The position numbers were made by a program, and so were the translations under genes. This document shows positions 8,875 to 17,792 of a stretch of 64,000 nt of DNA, piece by piece; the stretch's first letter is position 1, and each line of letters starts with the position of its first letter. The DNA is taken from contig JAUIAY010000001.1 of assembly GCA_030425285.1 (NCBI GenBank), positions 482,963-546,962 on the forward strand, in the 5' to 3' direction. This DNA comes from Bacteroidia bacterium. GTDB taxonomy: Bacteria; Bacteroidota; Bacteroidia; Flavobacteriales; Flavobacteriaceae. The notes under the pieces are model-generated. The model was given only the letters and a program-made list of their open reading frames with translations. It was not told the origin of the DNA and made no database searches.

Positions 8875-9978
8875 ATGCCAAACGATTTACCAATTAGAAA
8901 AATTATTCATGTGGATATGGATGCCTTTTATGCTTCTGTAGAGCAAATGGACAATCCAGAATTAAAGGGTAAACCCATTGCTGTTGGAGGAAGTAGTAAA
9001 CGAGGCGTAGTAAGTGCAGCTAGTTATGAAGCACGAAAATTTGGTGTGCGAAGCGCCATGAGTGGCGTCAAAGCTAGACGATTGTGCACAGAATTAATAT
9101 TTGTAAGGCCTCGTTTTGATAGATATCATGATATCTCAAAAAAAATTAGAAAGATTTTTTACGATTATACCGATTTGGTAGAACCACTTTCTTTAGATGA
9201 AGCCTATTTGGACGTCACTAAAAACAAAAAAGGAAATCCTAGCGCAACACTTATTGCCAAAGAAATACGTGAACGCATTTTTAAAGATGTCGGATTAACA
9301 GCATCGGCTGGCATTTCCATTAATAAGTTTATTGCTAAAGTTGCCAGTGACTACAACAAACCCAACGGACAAAAAACAGTTAACCCAGAAGAGGTGCTTC
9401 AGTTTTTAGAAGAATTAGACATTCGAAAATTTTACGGCGTTGGCAAAGTGACTGCTGAACGCATGTACCAAAAAGGCATATTTACAGGAAAGGATTTAAA
9501 AAGCAAATCTTTGGAATACCTCGATGAGAATTTTGGCAAATCAGGGAGGTACTATTATTATGTCGTACGCGGTATTCACACCAGCGAAGTCAAACCCAAC
9601 CGTACACGAAAATCATTGGCTGCAGAGCGCACTTTTAGTGAAAACCTATCTTCCGAGGTTTTTATGTTAGAAAAATTGGACCATATTGCCGAAGAAGTTT
9701 CTCGGCGTTTACATAAAAGTACTGTTGCTGGAAAAACCGTGACCTTAAAAATTAAATACAGTGATTTTACACTTCAAACCCGCAGCAAAACATTGCCTTA
9801 TTATGTTAGTGATAAAAGCATCATTCTAGAAACCGCAAAAGACTTACTGTACCAAGAGAAACTACAAAACTCTGTGAGACTTTTAGGTATTTCACTATCA
9901 AACCTCAACACCGAAAAGAAACCGAAACAAACAGAACCCAAAAAAGAAGTCAGCGTGCAATTGCAGTTTGAGTTTTAA
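8875..9978 (+). CDS. dinB: DNA polymerase IV (Y family)
   Basis: Error-prone translesion polymerase of 367 residues, the usual length. Catalytic metal ligands appear in HVDMDAFYASVEQ (Asp near residues 14 and 16) and PLSLDEAYLDVT (Asp and Glu near residue 109). The helix-hairpin-helix region (RKFYGVGKVTAERMYQKGI) and the little-finger domain follow. The C-terminal VQLQFEF resembles a beta-clamp binding peptide. There is only a 35-bp gap to the divergent CYTH gene; this gap holds the small palindrome GACATT-T-AATGTC, which could be a regulator site. The stop is shared with the convergent regulator gene in a TTAA. Confidence 0.96.
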   Translation: MPNDLPIRKIIHVDMDAFYASVEQMDNPELKGKPIAVGGSSKRGVVSAASYEARKFGVRSAMSGVKARRLCTELIFVRPRFDRYHDISKKIRKIFYDYTDLVEPLSLDEAYLDVTKNKKGNPSATLIAKEIRERIFKDVGLTASAGISINKFIAKVASDYNKPNGQKTVNPEEVLQFLEELDIRKFYGVGKVTAERMYQKGIFTGKDLKSKSLEYLDENFGKSGRYYYYVVRGIHTSEVKPNRTRKSLAAERTFSENLSSEVFMLEKLDHIAEEVSRRLHKSTVAGKTVTLKIKYSDFTLQTRSKTLPYYVSDKSIILETAKDLLYQEKLQNSVRLLGISLSNLNTEKKPKQTEPKKEVSVQLQFEF

Positions 9979-11450
9979 GAAAATGTCTTGTTTAAAGTTT
10001 CAACAATAGTCGCTATTTGTTTATTCTTATCTGCTCTGTCTAAAATTAGAGCTGGAGCTTGACGTTCTTGACAATCCTTAATGGCACAACGTTCACAAGT
10101 GACTCCAACTTCATGTATGATAAGGTTTTTATCTTTTAGAAAATTAAGCTTGCGCTCAAGTTGTTTATTTATTAAAAGCCCTACCGAAATACTGCGATAT
10201 TGATTTTCGCGAAAAGGATCTTTTGTGGCCGAAGACAACACCAAATACTTCATGTCGTCATTGACATAATTTGAAATCTGTACGCTAAATTCGTGCGATT
10301 TATCACTCTTGCTGATGTCCTTTAAAACGTTTAAAGACACCCATCTTCTGCAATAATGCTCATTGGTTTCGTTAGCTCTAGGTGAATGTTGATGGGACAA
10401 ATGAAGTTCTTTTTTGAGATGAAATTTTTCACTTCCCGCTCTATGGGTGAACCGTAAAAAAAACAAATCCTGAATATTGAATGCTTTTGGTAAAACATTT
10501 GTTAAGCGCTGATAGAATGATTCCGGAGAAGCGTTAAAACTTTCCATGAGTTTCATAAATCGCGAGTTGTCAAAAGTCTTCCTCTCAAAAAGCTTCTGAA
10601 GTTGAGTGGACAATTCAGCCTTTGGAATAATTAAGGCCCCTGCAAAATATGAGGCATAAAAATTATTAAGAACTTGGTCAAAACTTTCAAACTTAATCCA
10701 TGGAAACGTGTACAACCTATCGGTTATTCCAAGATAATTGTATGCTATTTCTTTGGCATAAATAAAGGTGCGCTGTGCCTCATCAATACCCGAAGCCAAT
10801 AGCAATGTTTTAGTTTTAGGGACAAAAACCGATCGAAGACTACCTAATGCCTGATGCTTTTTCAACTCATTATCATTAATGGTGTATCCATACTCTTCAA
10901 TTAGTATTTCCTCAATATCTTTAGATGATATGGGTTTTGATAAATCAACTTGATAGGCTTTTGAAAATTTTAAAACACTTTGCTCTAAATCATCAAAATA
11001 ATTATTGTTTGCTTCCTGAAATGAGCGAACAGAAGCCAAGAAAAAACTCTCTCTACTAAAATTATAATGCTGTGCGATTTCAATAATGGTGCTGATAAAC
11101 GCATTAACTTTCGCTGGTGCATTGGCAACGATGTCTATCAGGTCACTTTCTTTAATCCCAAACAAATCCAACGGAATTTCCTTAAAGATTTTAGATTGTA
11201 ACAACTCCCCAATTGGTGCTAAATTTTTATCAAGCTTTAAAGAAACCAATTGGTCATAGGGCACGTCCAATTTATCAGATAGAATCGCAATCTTATCTGG
11301 TTTGGGATATTTTTTCCCTTTTTCAATCTCGTTTAAGTAGGATTTTGATAATCCTGTGAGTTTGGACAACCCGAATAAGGATAAATTTTTATCCGTACGG
11401 ATTTGTTTCAGCTTGAGTCCAAATATGAGTTTAATATAGTCTTGTTCCAT
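9975..11450 (-). CDS. XRE/ScfR (RamB-like) transcriptional regulator of the glyoxylate shunt
   Basis: A 491-residue regulator. The N-terminal helix-turn-helix (LSLFGLSKLTGLSKSYLNEI) is followed by a central IrrE-like region and a C-terminal ScfR/DUF2083-type domain ending in the cysteine cluster TCERCAIKDC. The architecture matches RamB and related short-chain fatty acid or acyl-CoA responsive regulators of acetate and glyoxylate metabolism. The central region keeps the helix but lacks the HExxH protease motif (it reads YAKEIAYNY), so it is likely a ligand or interaction domain. It is divergent from aceB-aceA with a palindrome between, so control of those genes is a strong inference. The ATG at 11450 was preferred over a TTG four codons upstream. 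Confidence 0.88.
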   Translation of the reverse strand: MEQDYIKLIFGLKLKQIRTDKNLSLFGLSKLTGLSKSYLNEIEKGKKYPKPDKIAILSDKLDVPYDQLVSLKLDKNLAPIGELLQSKIFKEIPLDLFGIKESDLIDIVANAPAKVNAFISTIIEIAQHYNFSRESFFLASVRSFQEANNNYFDDLEQSVLKFSKAYQVDLSKPISSKDIEEILIEEYGYTINDNELKKHQALGSLRSVFVPKTKTLLLASGIDEAQRTFIYAKEIAYNYLGITDRLYTFPWIKFESFDQVLNNFYASYFAGALIIPKAELSTQLQKLFERKTFDNSRFMKLMESFNASPESFYQRLTNVLPKAFNIQDLFFLRFTHRAGSEKFHLKKELHLSHQHSPRANETNEHYCRRWVSLNVLKDISKSDKSHEFSVQISNYVNDDMKYLVLSSATKDPFRENQYRSISVGLLINKQLERKLNFLKDKNLIIHEVGVTCERCAIKDCQERQAPALILDRADKNKQIATIVETLNKTFS

Positions 11451-11476
11451 GTCTAAAAACAAAAATAATCAATTTT

Positions 11477-11524
11477 GCGAAAACAAAATAAAAAGCGAAA
11501 ATACATTTTTAGCGAACGTTCGCT
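11477..11524. promoter_or_regulatory. candidate operator upstream of aceBA
   Basis: The divergent spacer holds a perfect 14-bp palindrome AGCGAACGTTCGCT (11511-11524) plus two further GCGAAAA half-sites at 11477 and 11495. The three GCGAA units start 18 and 17 bp apart, almost two helical turns, so a regulator could bind them on one DNA face. The cluster lies between the regulator gene and the first glyoxylate gene, about 50-100 bp from the aceB start. Binding by the ScfR-like regulator is inferred, not shown. Confidence 0.6.
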
Positions 11525-11574
11525 TGTTTTTTTAAAAACTTTATTCTAATATTGTCTTGTAAAACAATACGATT

Positions 11575-13173
11575 ATGGAAAATACACTATTAAAACAGCC
11601 TAAAATTCAATTTGCCGACAACGTAAAAAATTACTATCCCGAACTTTTGACCGATGAAGCCATAACGTTTATTACCATGCTCCAAGAAAGATTTAATGAT
11701 AAGCGATTAGCATTACTGGAAGCTCGTAAAAAAGAACAAAAGCGTTTTGATTCGGGTATGCTACCAAGTTTCCCCAGCGAAACGGAAACCTTGCGAAAAA
11801 GTGACTGGGTGGCTGGTGAAATTCCTCATGACTTAAAAGATAGACGTGTTGAAATTACTGGACCTGTTGACCGAAAAATGATCATCAACGCTTTAAATTC
11901 TGGCGCCAAAACGTTTATGGCAGATTTTGAGGACAGCAATTCCCCTACGTGGAAAAATTGTATGGAAGGGCAACAAAATCTTATTGACGCCAACAAAAAA
12001 ACCATTACCCTAGTAGACCGTGTTCGTGAAAAAACCTACCAGTTACAAGACGATACCGCTGTACTATTGGTTAGACCTCGCGGATTACATTTAAATGAGC
12101 GTCACCTATTAGTTAATGATAATGAGGCTTCAGCCAGTTTAGTGGACTTTGGCTTGTATGTTTTCCACAATACGGAAACCTTATTAAGCCAAAATACTGC
12201 TCCATATTTTTATTTACCGAAACTGGAACACTATCTAGAAGCCCGTTGGTGGAATGAGGTTTTTGAATTTGCTCAAGAGTTTATGAATGTCCCTATTGGC
12301 ACATTCAAGACCACTGTTTTAGTTGAAACCATCACGGCGAGTTTTCAATTGGATGAAATTATTTATGAACTCAAAGACCATATTGTAGGTCTAAACTGTG
12401 GGCGTTGGGACTATATTTTTTCCTACATCAAAAAATTCAGAAACCATAAAAATTTTAACGTGCCAAACCGCGATCAGGTAACTATGACAACACCTTTTAT
12501 GAATGCCTATTCTAAATTGGTCATCCAGCGTTGTCATAAACGAGGCATTTCGGCTATTGGCGGTATGGCTGCTCAAATTCCTATAAAAAACAATGAAAAA
12601 GAAAATGCTGCTGCCCTAGAAAAAGTAAGAATAGACAAGGAGCGCGAGGTTAAAAATGGTCATGACGGTACTTGGGTAGCACACCCTGCTTTAGTTTCAG
12701 TGGCGTTGGACGAGTTCAACAAACACATGCAAACAGATAATCAAATTCACAACAAACGGGAAGATTTCCTTATTACTGAAGCCCAACTACTTGAAATTCC
12801 TGAAGGCAACATATCTGAATTGGGTATAAGAAAAAATATTAATGTCGGTATCCTCTATTTGGAAGCTTGGTTACGAGGTCATGGCGCTGTGGCTCTCTAT
12901 AACCTCATGGAAGACGCTGCAACTGCCGAAATATCACGAACCCAACTATGGCAGTGGTTAAAAAACGAAGTGGTCTTGGAAGATGGTAGAACCCTAACTC
13001 TTGAGCTTTATATGGAGTTGTTTGATGATGAGATTGAAAAGATTATAACCGAAGTTGGTGAATCTAATATCCGAAACACGAAGTTTAAATTGGCTATAAA
13101 ACTATTTGACAAACTAGTTCTATCAGACAAATTCGAAGAATTTTTAACGATTCCCGCTTATAAATATCTCTAA
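11575..13173 (+). CDS. aceB: malate synthase A
   Basis: Second enzyme of the glyoxylate shunt: condenses glyoxylate with acetyl-CoA to give malate, allowing growth on acetate and fatty acids. It is 532 residues, the usual size of the A isoform. Recognisable segments are GAKTFMADFEDSNSPTW, the active-site VRPRGLHL and the glyoxylate/Mg2+ region LVETITASFQLDEIIYEL, followed by GLNCGRWDYIFSYIKKF. The first gene of a two-gene operon with aceA, divergent from the regulator gene. The spacer to aceA is 72 bp and contains a hairpin. Confidence 0.97.
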   Translation: MENTLLKQPKIQFADNVKNYYPELLTDEAITFITMLQERFNDKRLALLEARKKEQKRFDSGMLPSFPSETETLRKSDWVAGEIPHDLKDRRVEITGPVDRKMIINALNSGAKTFMADFEDSNSPTWKNCMEGQQNLIDANKKTITLVDRVREKTYQLQDDTAVLLVRPRGLHLNERHLLVNDNEASASLVDFGLYVFHNTETLLSQNTAPYFYLPKLEHYLEARWWNEVFEFAQEFMNVPIGTFKTTVLVETITASFQLDEIIYELKDHIVGLNCGRWDYIFSYIKKFRNHKNFNVPNRDQVTMTTPFMNAYSKLVIQRCHKRGISAIGGMAAQIPIKNNEKENAAALEKVRIDKEREVKNGHDGTWVAHPALVSVALDEFNKHMQTDNQIHNKREDFLITEAQLLEIPEGNISELGIRKNINVGILYLEAWLRGHGAVALYNLMEDAATAEISRTQLWQWLKNEVVLEDGRTLTLELYMELFDDEIEKIITEVGESNIRNTKFKLAIKLFDKLVLSDKFEEFLTIPAYKYL

Positions 13174-13179
13174 AAAAAC

Positions 13180-13212
13180 AATCCTGCGATTGCTGCAACA
13201 ATCAACAGGATT
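13180..13212 (+). other. intercistronic hairpin between aceB and aceA
   Basis: An imperfect stem-loop: outer arms AATCCTG/CAGGATT and inner arms GATTG/CAATC around a CTGCAA loop. No long T-run follows directly, so it is not a typical intrinsic terminator. It could stabilise the upstream transcript end or reduce readthrough into aceA. Its role is inferred only. Confidence 0.5.
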
Positions 13213-13245
13213 TGATTATTAATTAAAATAACTTAATACAAAATT

Positions 13246-14877
13246 ATGGAAAATTTAGTTCACGGCAAGTATCAATCTGCTTATGAAGCTGTAAAAACCC
13301 TCAAAGAAAAACAGGGTGAAACTTGGAAGTCAATCAATCCAGAACATGCCACTAGGATGATTCTTCAAAATCGTTTTAAAACAGGATTAGACATAGCCAA
13401 ATACACCGCTGCCATTATGAGACAAGACATGGCAGCATACGATAAAGATCCTGAAAACTACACACAATCTTTAGGGTGTTGGCATGGCTTTGTAGCGCAA
13501 CAAAAAATGATTGCCGTTAAAAAACATCATAAAACCACTGATAAAAAGTATCTCTACCTATCTGGCTGGATGGTTGCAGCCTTACGCTCTGAATTTGGTC
13601 CATTACCTGACCAATCTATGCATGAAAAAACAGCTGTGCCTGCTTTAATTGAAGAAATTTATGATTTTCTACGTCAGGCCGATGCTATAGAATTAAATGA
13701 TCTGTTTAGACGACTTGAAAATGGTGAGGATGTACAAGACCAAATAGATAATTTTGATACGCATATCGTGCCAATCATTGCTGATATTGACGCTGGTTTT
13801 GGTAACGAGGAAGCCACCTATTTATTGGCTAAAAAAATGATACAAGCTGGAGCATGTGCTATTCAAATTGAAAATCAAGTGTCGGATGCTAAACAATGTG
13901 GCCATCAAGATGGAAAAGTAACGGTACCACATGAAGATTTTATTGCCAAGATAAATGCCATACGCTATGCTTTTTTAGAGTTGGGTGTAGAAGATGGTGT
14001 CATTGTAGCACGAACAGATTCCGAAGGTGCAGGACTGACACAAAAACTACCTGTTAGTCAAGAACCTGGCGATTTGGCGTCTCAATACCTGGCGTTTGTT
14101 GAAGCTGAAGACATAAACCTTCAAGATGCCAAAGAAGATGACGTGCTCTTAAAAAGAGATGGTAAACTAGTAAGACCTATTAGGCTTTCCAACGGGTTGT
14201 ATAAATTTAAAGAAGGTTCCAATATTGACAGAGTCGTTTTAGATTGCATAACCAGTTTACAGCATGGTGCCGACTTATTATGGATTGAAACGCCTACTCC
14301 AAATATTAAGCAAATTGCCCATATGGTCAACAGAATTAGAGAAGTTGTGCCAAATGCCAAATTGGTTTACAACAATTCACCATCATTCAATTGGACCTTG
14401 AATTTTAGACATCAAGTTTACGAAGAGATGTTGGATGAAGGTGAAAACATGACCGCTTATGATTTGAACGATTTAATGAATCCTGAATATGATAACTCGG
14501 AATTAAGCTTCCGTGCAGACCAAAAAATTCAATCCTTCCAAAAGGATGCAGCCAAAGAAGCTGGCATTTTCCATCATTTAATCACGTTGCCTACCTATCA
14601 CACAACGGCATTGCACATGAATGATTTAACGGAAACCTACTTTGGTGAGGAAGGTATGCTAGCCTACGTAAAAGGTGTACAAAGGCAAGAAATCCGAAAA
14701 GGTGTGTCTTGTGTGAAACACCAACGCATGGCAGGTTCAGATTTGGGAGACGACCACAAAACGTTTTTTGCAGGTGACAATGCCCTCAAGGCTGGTGGTG
14801 AAAAAAACACGTCGAATCAATTTGAAGGTAGTTCCACAAGTAAAACAGTTACAGAAAAGTTGAGCGTTGTGGCTTAA
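13246..14877 (+). CDS. aceA: isocitrate lyase
   Basis: First enzyme of the glyoxylate shunt: cleaves isocitrate to glyoxylate and succinate. At 543 residues it belongs to the long form. The active-site signature reads KQCGHQDGK near residue 222, with Gln in place of the usual second Lys of KKCGH; this variant is known in the Pseudomonas aeruginosa-type subgroup, so the enzyme is expected to be active. Other conserved parts are PIIADIDAGFGNEEATYLL (metal ligands), VIVARTDSEGAGL and VYNNSPSFNW. It forms an operon with aceB and ends at a strong terminator. Confidence 0.97.
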   Translation: MENLVHGKYQSAYEAVKTLKEKQGETWKSINPEHATRMILQNRFKTGLDIAKYTAAIMRQDMAAYDKDPENYTQSLGCWHGFVAQQKMIAVKKHHKTTDKKYLYLSGWMVAALRSEFGPLPDQSMHEKTAVPALIEEIYDFLRQADAIELNDLFRRLENGEDVQDQIDNFDTHIVPIIADIDAGFGNEEATYLLAKKMIQAGACAIQIENQVSDAKQCGHQDGKVTVPHEDFIAKINAIRYAFLELGVEDGVIVARTDSEGAGLTQKLPVSQEPGDLASQYLAFVEAEDINLQDAKEDDVLLKRDGKLVRPIRLSNGLYKFKEGSNIDRVVLDCITSLQHGADLLWIETPTPNIKQIAHMVNRIREVVPNAKLVYNNSPSFNWTLNFRHQVYEEMLDEGENMTAYDLNDLMNPEYDNSELSFRADQKIQSFQKDAAKEAGIFHHLITLPTYHTTALHMNDLTETYFGEEGMLAYVKGVQRQEIRKGVSCVKHQRMAGSDLGDDHKTFFAGDNALKAGGEKNTSNQFEGSSTSKTVTEKLSVVA

Positions 14878-14900
14878 CAAAATAACTTAACCGCTTGTTT

Positions 14901-14942
14901 AAACGCGTTAACTCATTACCTGGTTAACGCGTTTATTTTTTT
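14901..14942 (+). terminator. intrinsic terminator after aceA
   Basis: A perfect 12-bp stem AAACGCGTTAAC/GTTAACGCGTTT with a 10-base loop runs into a T-rich tract. It closes the aceBA operon. Confidence 0.9.
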
Positions 14943-15025
14943 AGAGTTGGCTTTGTTATTTAAAAAAGCGACCTTCGTTTAACTAATTTTCCAAACAATT
15001 AAAAAATCTACATCATTGACATAAT

Positions 15026-15676
15026 ATGAAAAGTTTTATACTCCAAATAATATTAATCTGTAGTTTATTTGTTCATGGACAAGAAAAAAAATCACCCACA
15101 ATAGTCATTTTAAATTCACAAAAAACCATAATTCCAAAAGAGCTAGACTCAATAGCAAAACAATTTGTACAAAAAGGCCTATCGATTGAACAAAAAAAGA
15201 GCATTAGAAGAGAAAACAGAAATTTTAAATTTAATGCTGAAAAAGAAATTGAATTTTTAGAAGAAACAGATATTACTACCAATATTTCATATGGACTAAA
15301 CTATTTTTTAAGTTATAAATTTTTTGAGTACTTTCCTAACCTATTGATTTATCCTGCTAAAGAATTAAACCAGTCAGATTTAGGCAGTTTAATGGTTATC
15401 TCCAAAAAACACAATGTTAATTGGATTGTGAACCTAGAAAAAGTTGAGTTTATTGTTGATAAAGAAAGGTATAAAGCAAAAATTAAATTTCAACTCTACA
15501 ATCAAAAAACTAATCAAATTCTGCTTGAAAAAGATATAATGGTTGATGATTCAAATCCAGGGTTTGAATTTGCCTGTGAAAATGGTACCATCAATTGTGT
15601 TATAAACAATAGTGTCAGCCGTTTGTCATCAGAAATTATGGCCGTGATGGGAAAAGACAAAAAATATTGGCGTTAA
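15026..15676 (+). CDS. hypothetical secreted protein
   Basis: A 216-residue protein of no family I recognise. The first 19 residues (MKSFILQIILICSLFVHGQ) are a typical signal peptide with a cleavage site before or at Gln, and there is no lipobox, so it is probably periplasmic. The mature part is rich in Lys, Glu and Asn and predicted mixed alpha/beta. Near the C-terminus are two Cys in FACENGTINCVIN that could form a disulfide. It stands alone between the aceA terminator and the convergent pyk gene. Confidence 0.75.
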   Translation: MKSFILQIILICSLFVHGQEKKSPTIVILNSQKTIIPKELDSIAKQFVQKGLSIEQKKSIRRENRNFKFNAEKEIEFLEETDITTNISYGLNYFLSYKFFEYFPNLLIYPAKELNQSDLGSLMVISKKHNVNWIVNLEKVEFIVDKERYKAKIKFQLYNQKTNQILLEKDIMVDDSNPGFEFACENGTINCVINNSVSRLSSEIMAVMGKDKKYWR

Positions 15677-15743
15677 TAATACTGTATAAGAGCATTTTCT
15701 TCTAAAATTGAGATCAAGCCTTTCCACGCAACAAGGCAAACCC

Positions 15744-17186
15744 CTAAAAACTACAACTCGTTATCTCCGTAACCCGTAAGGTGTTTACCATACCTTTTTC
15801 CTGTATTGGCATAGCTGCCAAGCTAATGAGCATGTCTCCAACTTCCAAATAACCCTTTTTGCAAGCAATAGCATTCACATCTTCAATGGTCTCATCGGTA
15901 CTCACAAACTTATCGTAATAAAACGCTTTTACGCCCCAAAGCAAATTGAGCTGCGTTAAAATACGTTTGTTGGAGGTAAATACTAGAATGTGGGCATTGG
16001 GTCGCCAGGCAGAAATTTGAAATGCCGTATAGCCACTATTGGTTAAAGTAGAAATAGCACTGGCATCAATTTCATTGGCCATGATGGCCGCATGGTAACA
16101 AATAGACTTGGTAATATAACGCTTGGTGCGGATATGTGGTGGTATCTGTGGCACTTGAATTAAAGACGAATCCTCAACGCTCTTGATGATGTTAGACATC
16201 TGCTTAATAACCTGAATAGGATAACTCCCCACGGATGTTTCTCCAGAAAGCATCACCGCATCGGCACCATCCATCACCGAGTTGGCAACATCATTCACTT
16301 CGGCACGAGTTGGTGTTAAACTGGAAATCATGGTTTCCATCATCTGGGTTGCAATGATAACGGGAATACGAGCTTGCTTGGCGCGTAACACCAGCTTTTT
16401 TTGAATTAATGGTACTTCTTCGGCTGGAATTTCAACACCTAAATCACCTCTGGCAACCATCAATCCATCGCAATAGGCCACAATTTTATCAATGTTTTCA
16501 ACAGCCTCTGGCTTTTCTATTTTAGCTATAATAGGTATTTTGTGGTCGCTATGTTTTTGAATTAATTCCTCTAACTGCATTAAATCCTCTGCATGGCGCA
16601 CAAAGGATAAGGCTATCCAATCAACTTTCTGCTCAATGGCAAAAAGAGCATCTTCAATATCTTTTTCTGTTAGTGCAGGCTGTGAAATGTTTGTGTTTGG
16701 CAGATTCACACCTTTTTTGGAGCGTAAGGGTCCGCCTTGCAAAACACGTGCTTTTACTTCACTTTTCTTATCAGTAGAAACAACTTCAAAAATGAGTTTA
16801 CCGTCATCCAGTAATATCTTTTCTCCTGGCTTGGCATCTTGAGGAAACCTATCGTAGGTCATGTAAACGCGCTTTTTGGTCCCTTCAAAACGTTTACCGG
16901 TCGCGAAAATAATTTCATCGCCTTCATTGACAATCACCTCACCTTTCATAGTGCCCACACGTAATTTAGGCCCTTGTAAATCGGCTAAAATGGCTGCATT
17001 ATAATCAAACTCTTCGTTCAACTCCCTTATCATGTTAATGCGCTCTTTCACATCTTCATAATCGGCATGGGAAAAGTTTATTCTAAATACATTGGCGCCT
17101 TCATCAAGCATACCCTTTAACACGTCTTTTGTGCTAGTAGCAGGACCTAATGTGGCTACAATTTTGGTTTTCTTTCTTTTTGGCAT
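15744..17186 (-). CDS. pyk: pyruvate kinase
   Basis: Last step of glycolysis: phosphoenolpyruvate plus ADP to pyruvate plus ATP. It is 480 residues, the normal bacterial length. Motifs in order: TKIVATLGPAT at the N-terminus, RINFSHADYEDV, the catalytic IPIIAKIEKPEAVENID, the metal-site MVARGDLGVEIP and SGETSVGSYPIQVI. The C-terminal domain is present. The ATG overlaps the TAA of the IPExxxVDY gene by one base (TAATG), so it is translated with that gene. It is the last gene of the acpP operon. Confidence 0.98.
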   Translation of the reverse strand: MPKRKKTKIVATLGPATSTKDVLKGMLDEGANVFRINFSHADYEDVKERINMIRELNEEFDYNAAILADLQGPKLRVGTMKGEVIVNEGDEIIFATGKRFEGTKKRVYMTYDRFPQDAKPGEKILLDDGKLIFEVVSTDKKSEVKARVLQGGPLRSKKGVNLPNTNISQPALTEKDIEDALFAIEQKVDWIALSFVRHAEDLMQLEELIQKHSDHKIPIIAKIEKPEAVENIDKIVAYCDGLMVARGDLGVEIPAEEVPLIQKKLVLRAKQARIPVIIATQMMETMISSLTPTRAEVNDVANSVMDGADAVMLSGETSVGSYPIQVIKQMSNIIKSVEDSSLIQVPQIPPHIRTKRYITKSICYHAAIMANEIDASAISTLTNSGYTAFQISAWRPNAHILVFTSNKRILTQLNLLWGVKAFYYDKFVSTDETIEDVNAIACKKGYLEVGDMLISLAAMPIQEKGMVNTLRVTEITSCSF

Positions 17187-17671
17187 TAATAAAATATTAA
17201 GTTGTTTCTAGATTTTAATTCTTCTGGATTTACATTATAAGCAGTAACTACTTGAGGAATACTCAAAATCTTATTTAAAACAAGTTTCAGCTTTGTTTTG
17301 CTAATATCCTCTTCACTTATCTTAAGAAAATAATTTACCTTCTTGTATTCTGAAACCAGATAGTGTGTTTTAATAGTCATTTGCAGATTGCTGAAAAGTG
17401 ATTCTGTTGTATTCATGCTTTCGCTTTCCACTTTACAGCTATTGGAAACTAGATTCCAAACAATTTGCTTTTTGTCATCTTCCCATTCAAAAATGGGATA
17501 TTGAACTTGGTTGCTAAAATCCAAATCCTTTTGCTTTCTCGATAAGTTTATTTGCAAATGATGGTTCAAAAAATAGGCTAGTCTATAATCCTCAATAGAG
17601 CAATGAATTCCAATCAATCCATAATCATGGATATCATAAAAATCGTCGAGAACCAATTTTTGGATTGCCAT
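17186..17671 (-). CDS. IPExxxVDY family protein
   Basis: A 161-residue member of a Bacteroidota-specific family named for a motif near the C-terminus. Here the region reads ILSIPQVVTAYNV, so the motif is only partly kept, but size, the N-terminal VLDDFYDIHDYGLIGI segment and the position just upstream of pyk all fit. No enzymatic signature or membrane segment is visible and the function is unknown. Its constant place next to pyk and rnc in the phylum suggests co-transcription more than a shared pathway. Confidence 0.82.
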   Translation of the reverse strand: MAIQKLVLDDFYDIHDYGLIGIHCSIEDYRLAYFLNHHLQINLSRKQKDLDFSNQVQYPIFEWEDDKKQIVWNLVSNSCKVESESMNTTESLFSNLQMTIKTHYLVSEYKKVNYFLKISEEDISKTKLKLVLNKILSIPQVVTAYNVNPEELKSRNNLIFY

Positions 17672-17792
17672 ATAATGCTATTAATTATTGTAAATATAGT
17701 ACTTAAAACGAGTAATAATATAGCCTTTAAATTAAATTTAGCAATCAACTATTACGAAAACGTTATAGTTTTAGCTGATTTTTTGAAAATGA

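Noticed and set aside
15716-15740. GCCTT/AAGGC hairpin downstream of pyk as its terminator
   Set aside because: Five base pairs with a 10-base loop and no T tract on the minus strand; too weak to call.
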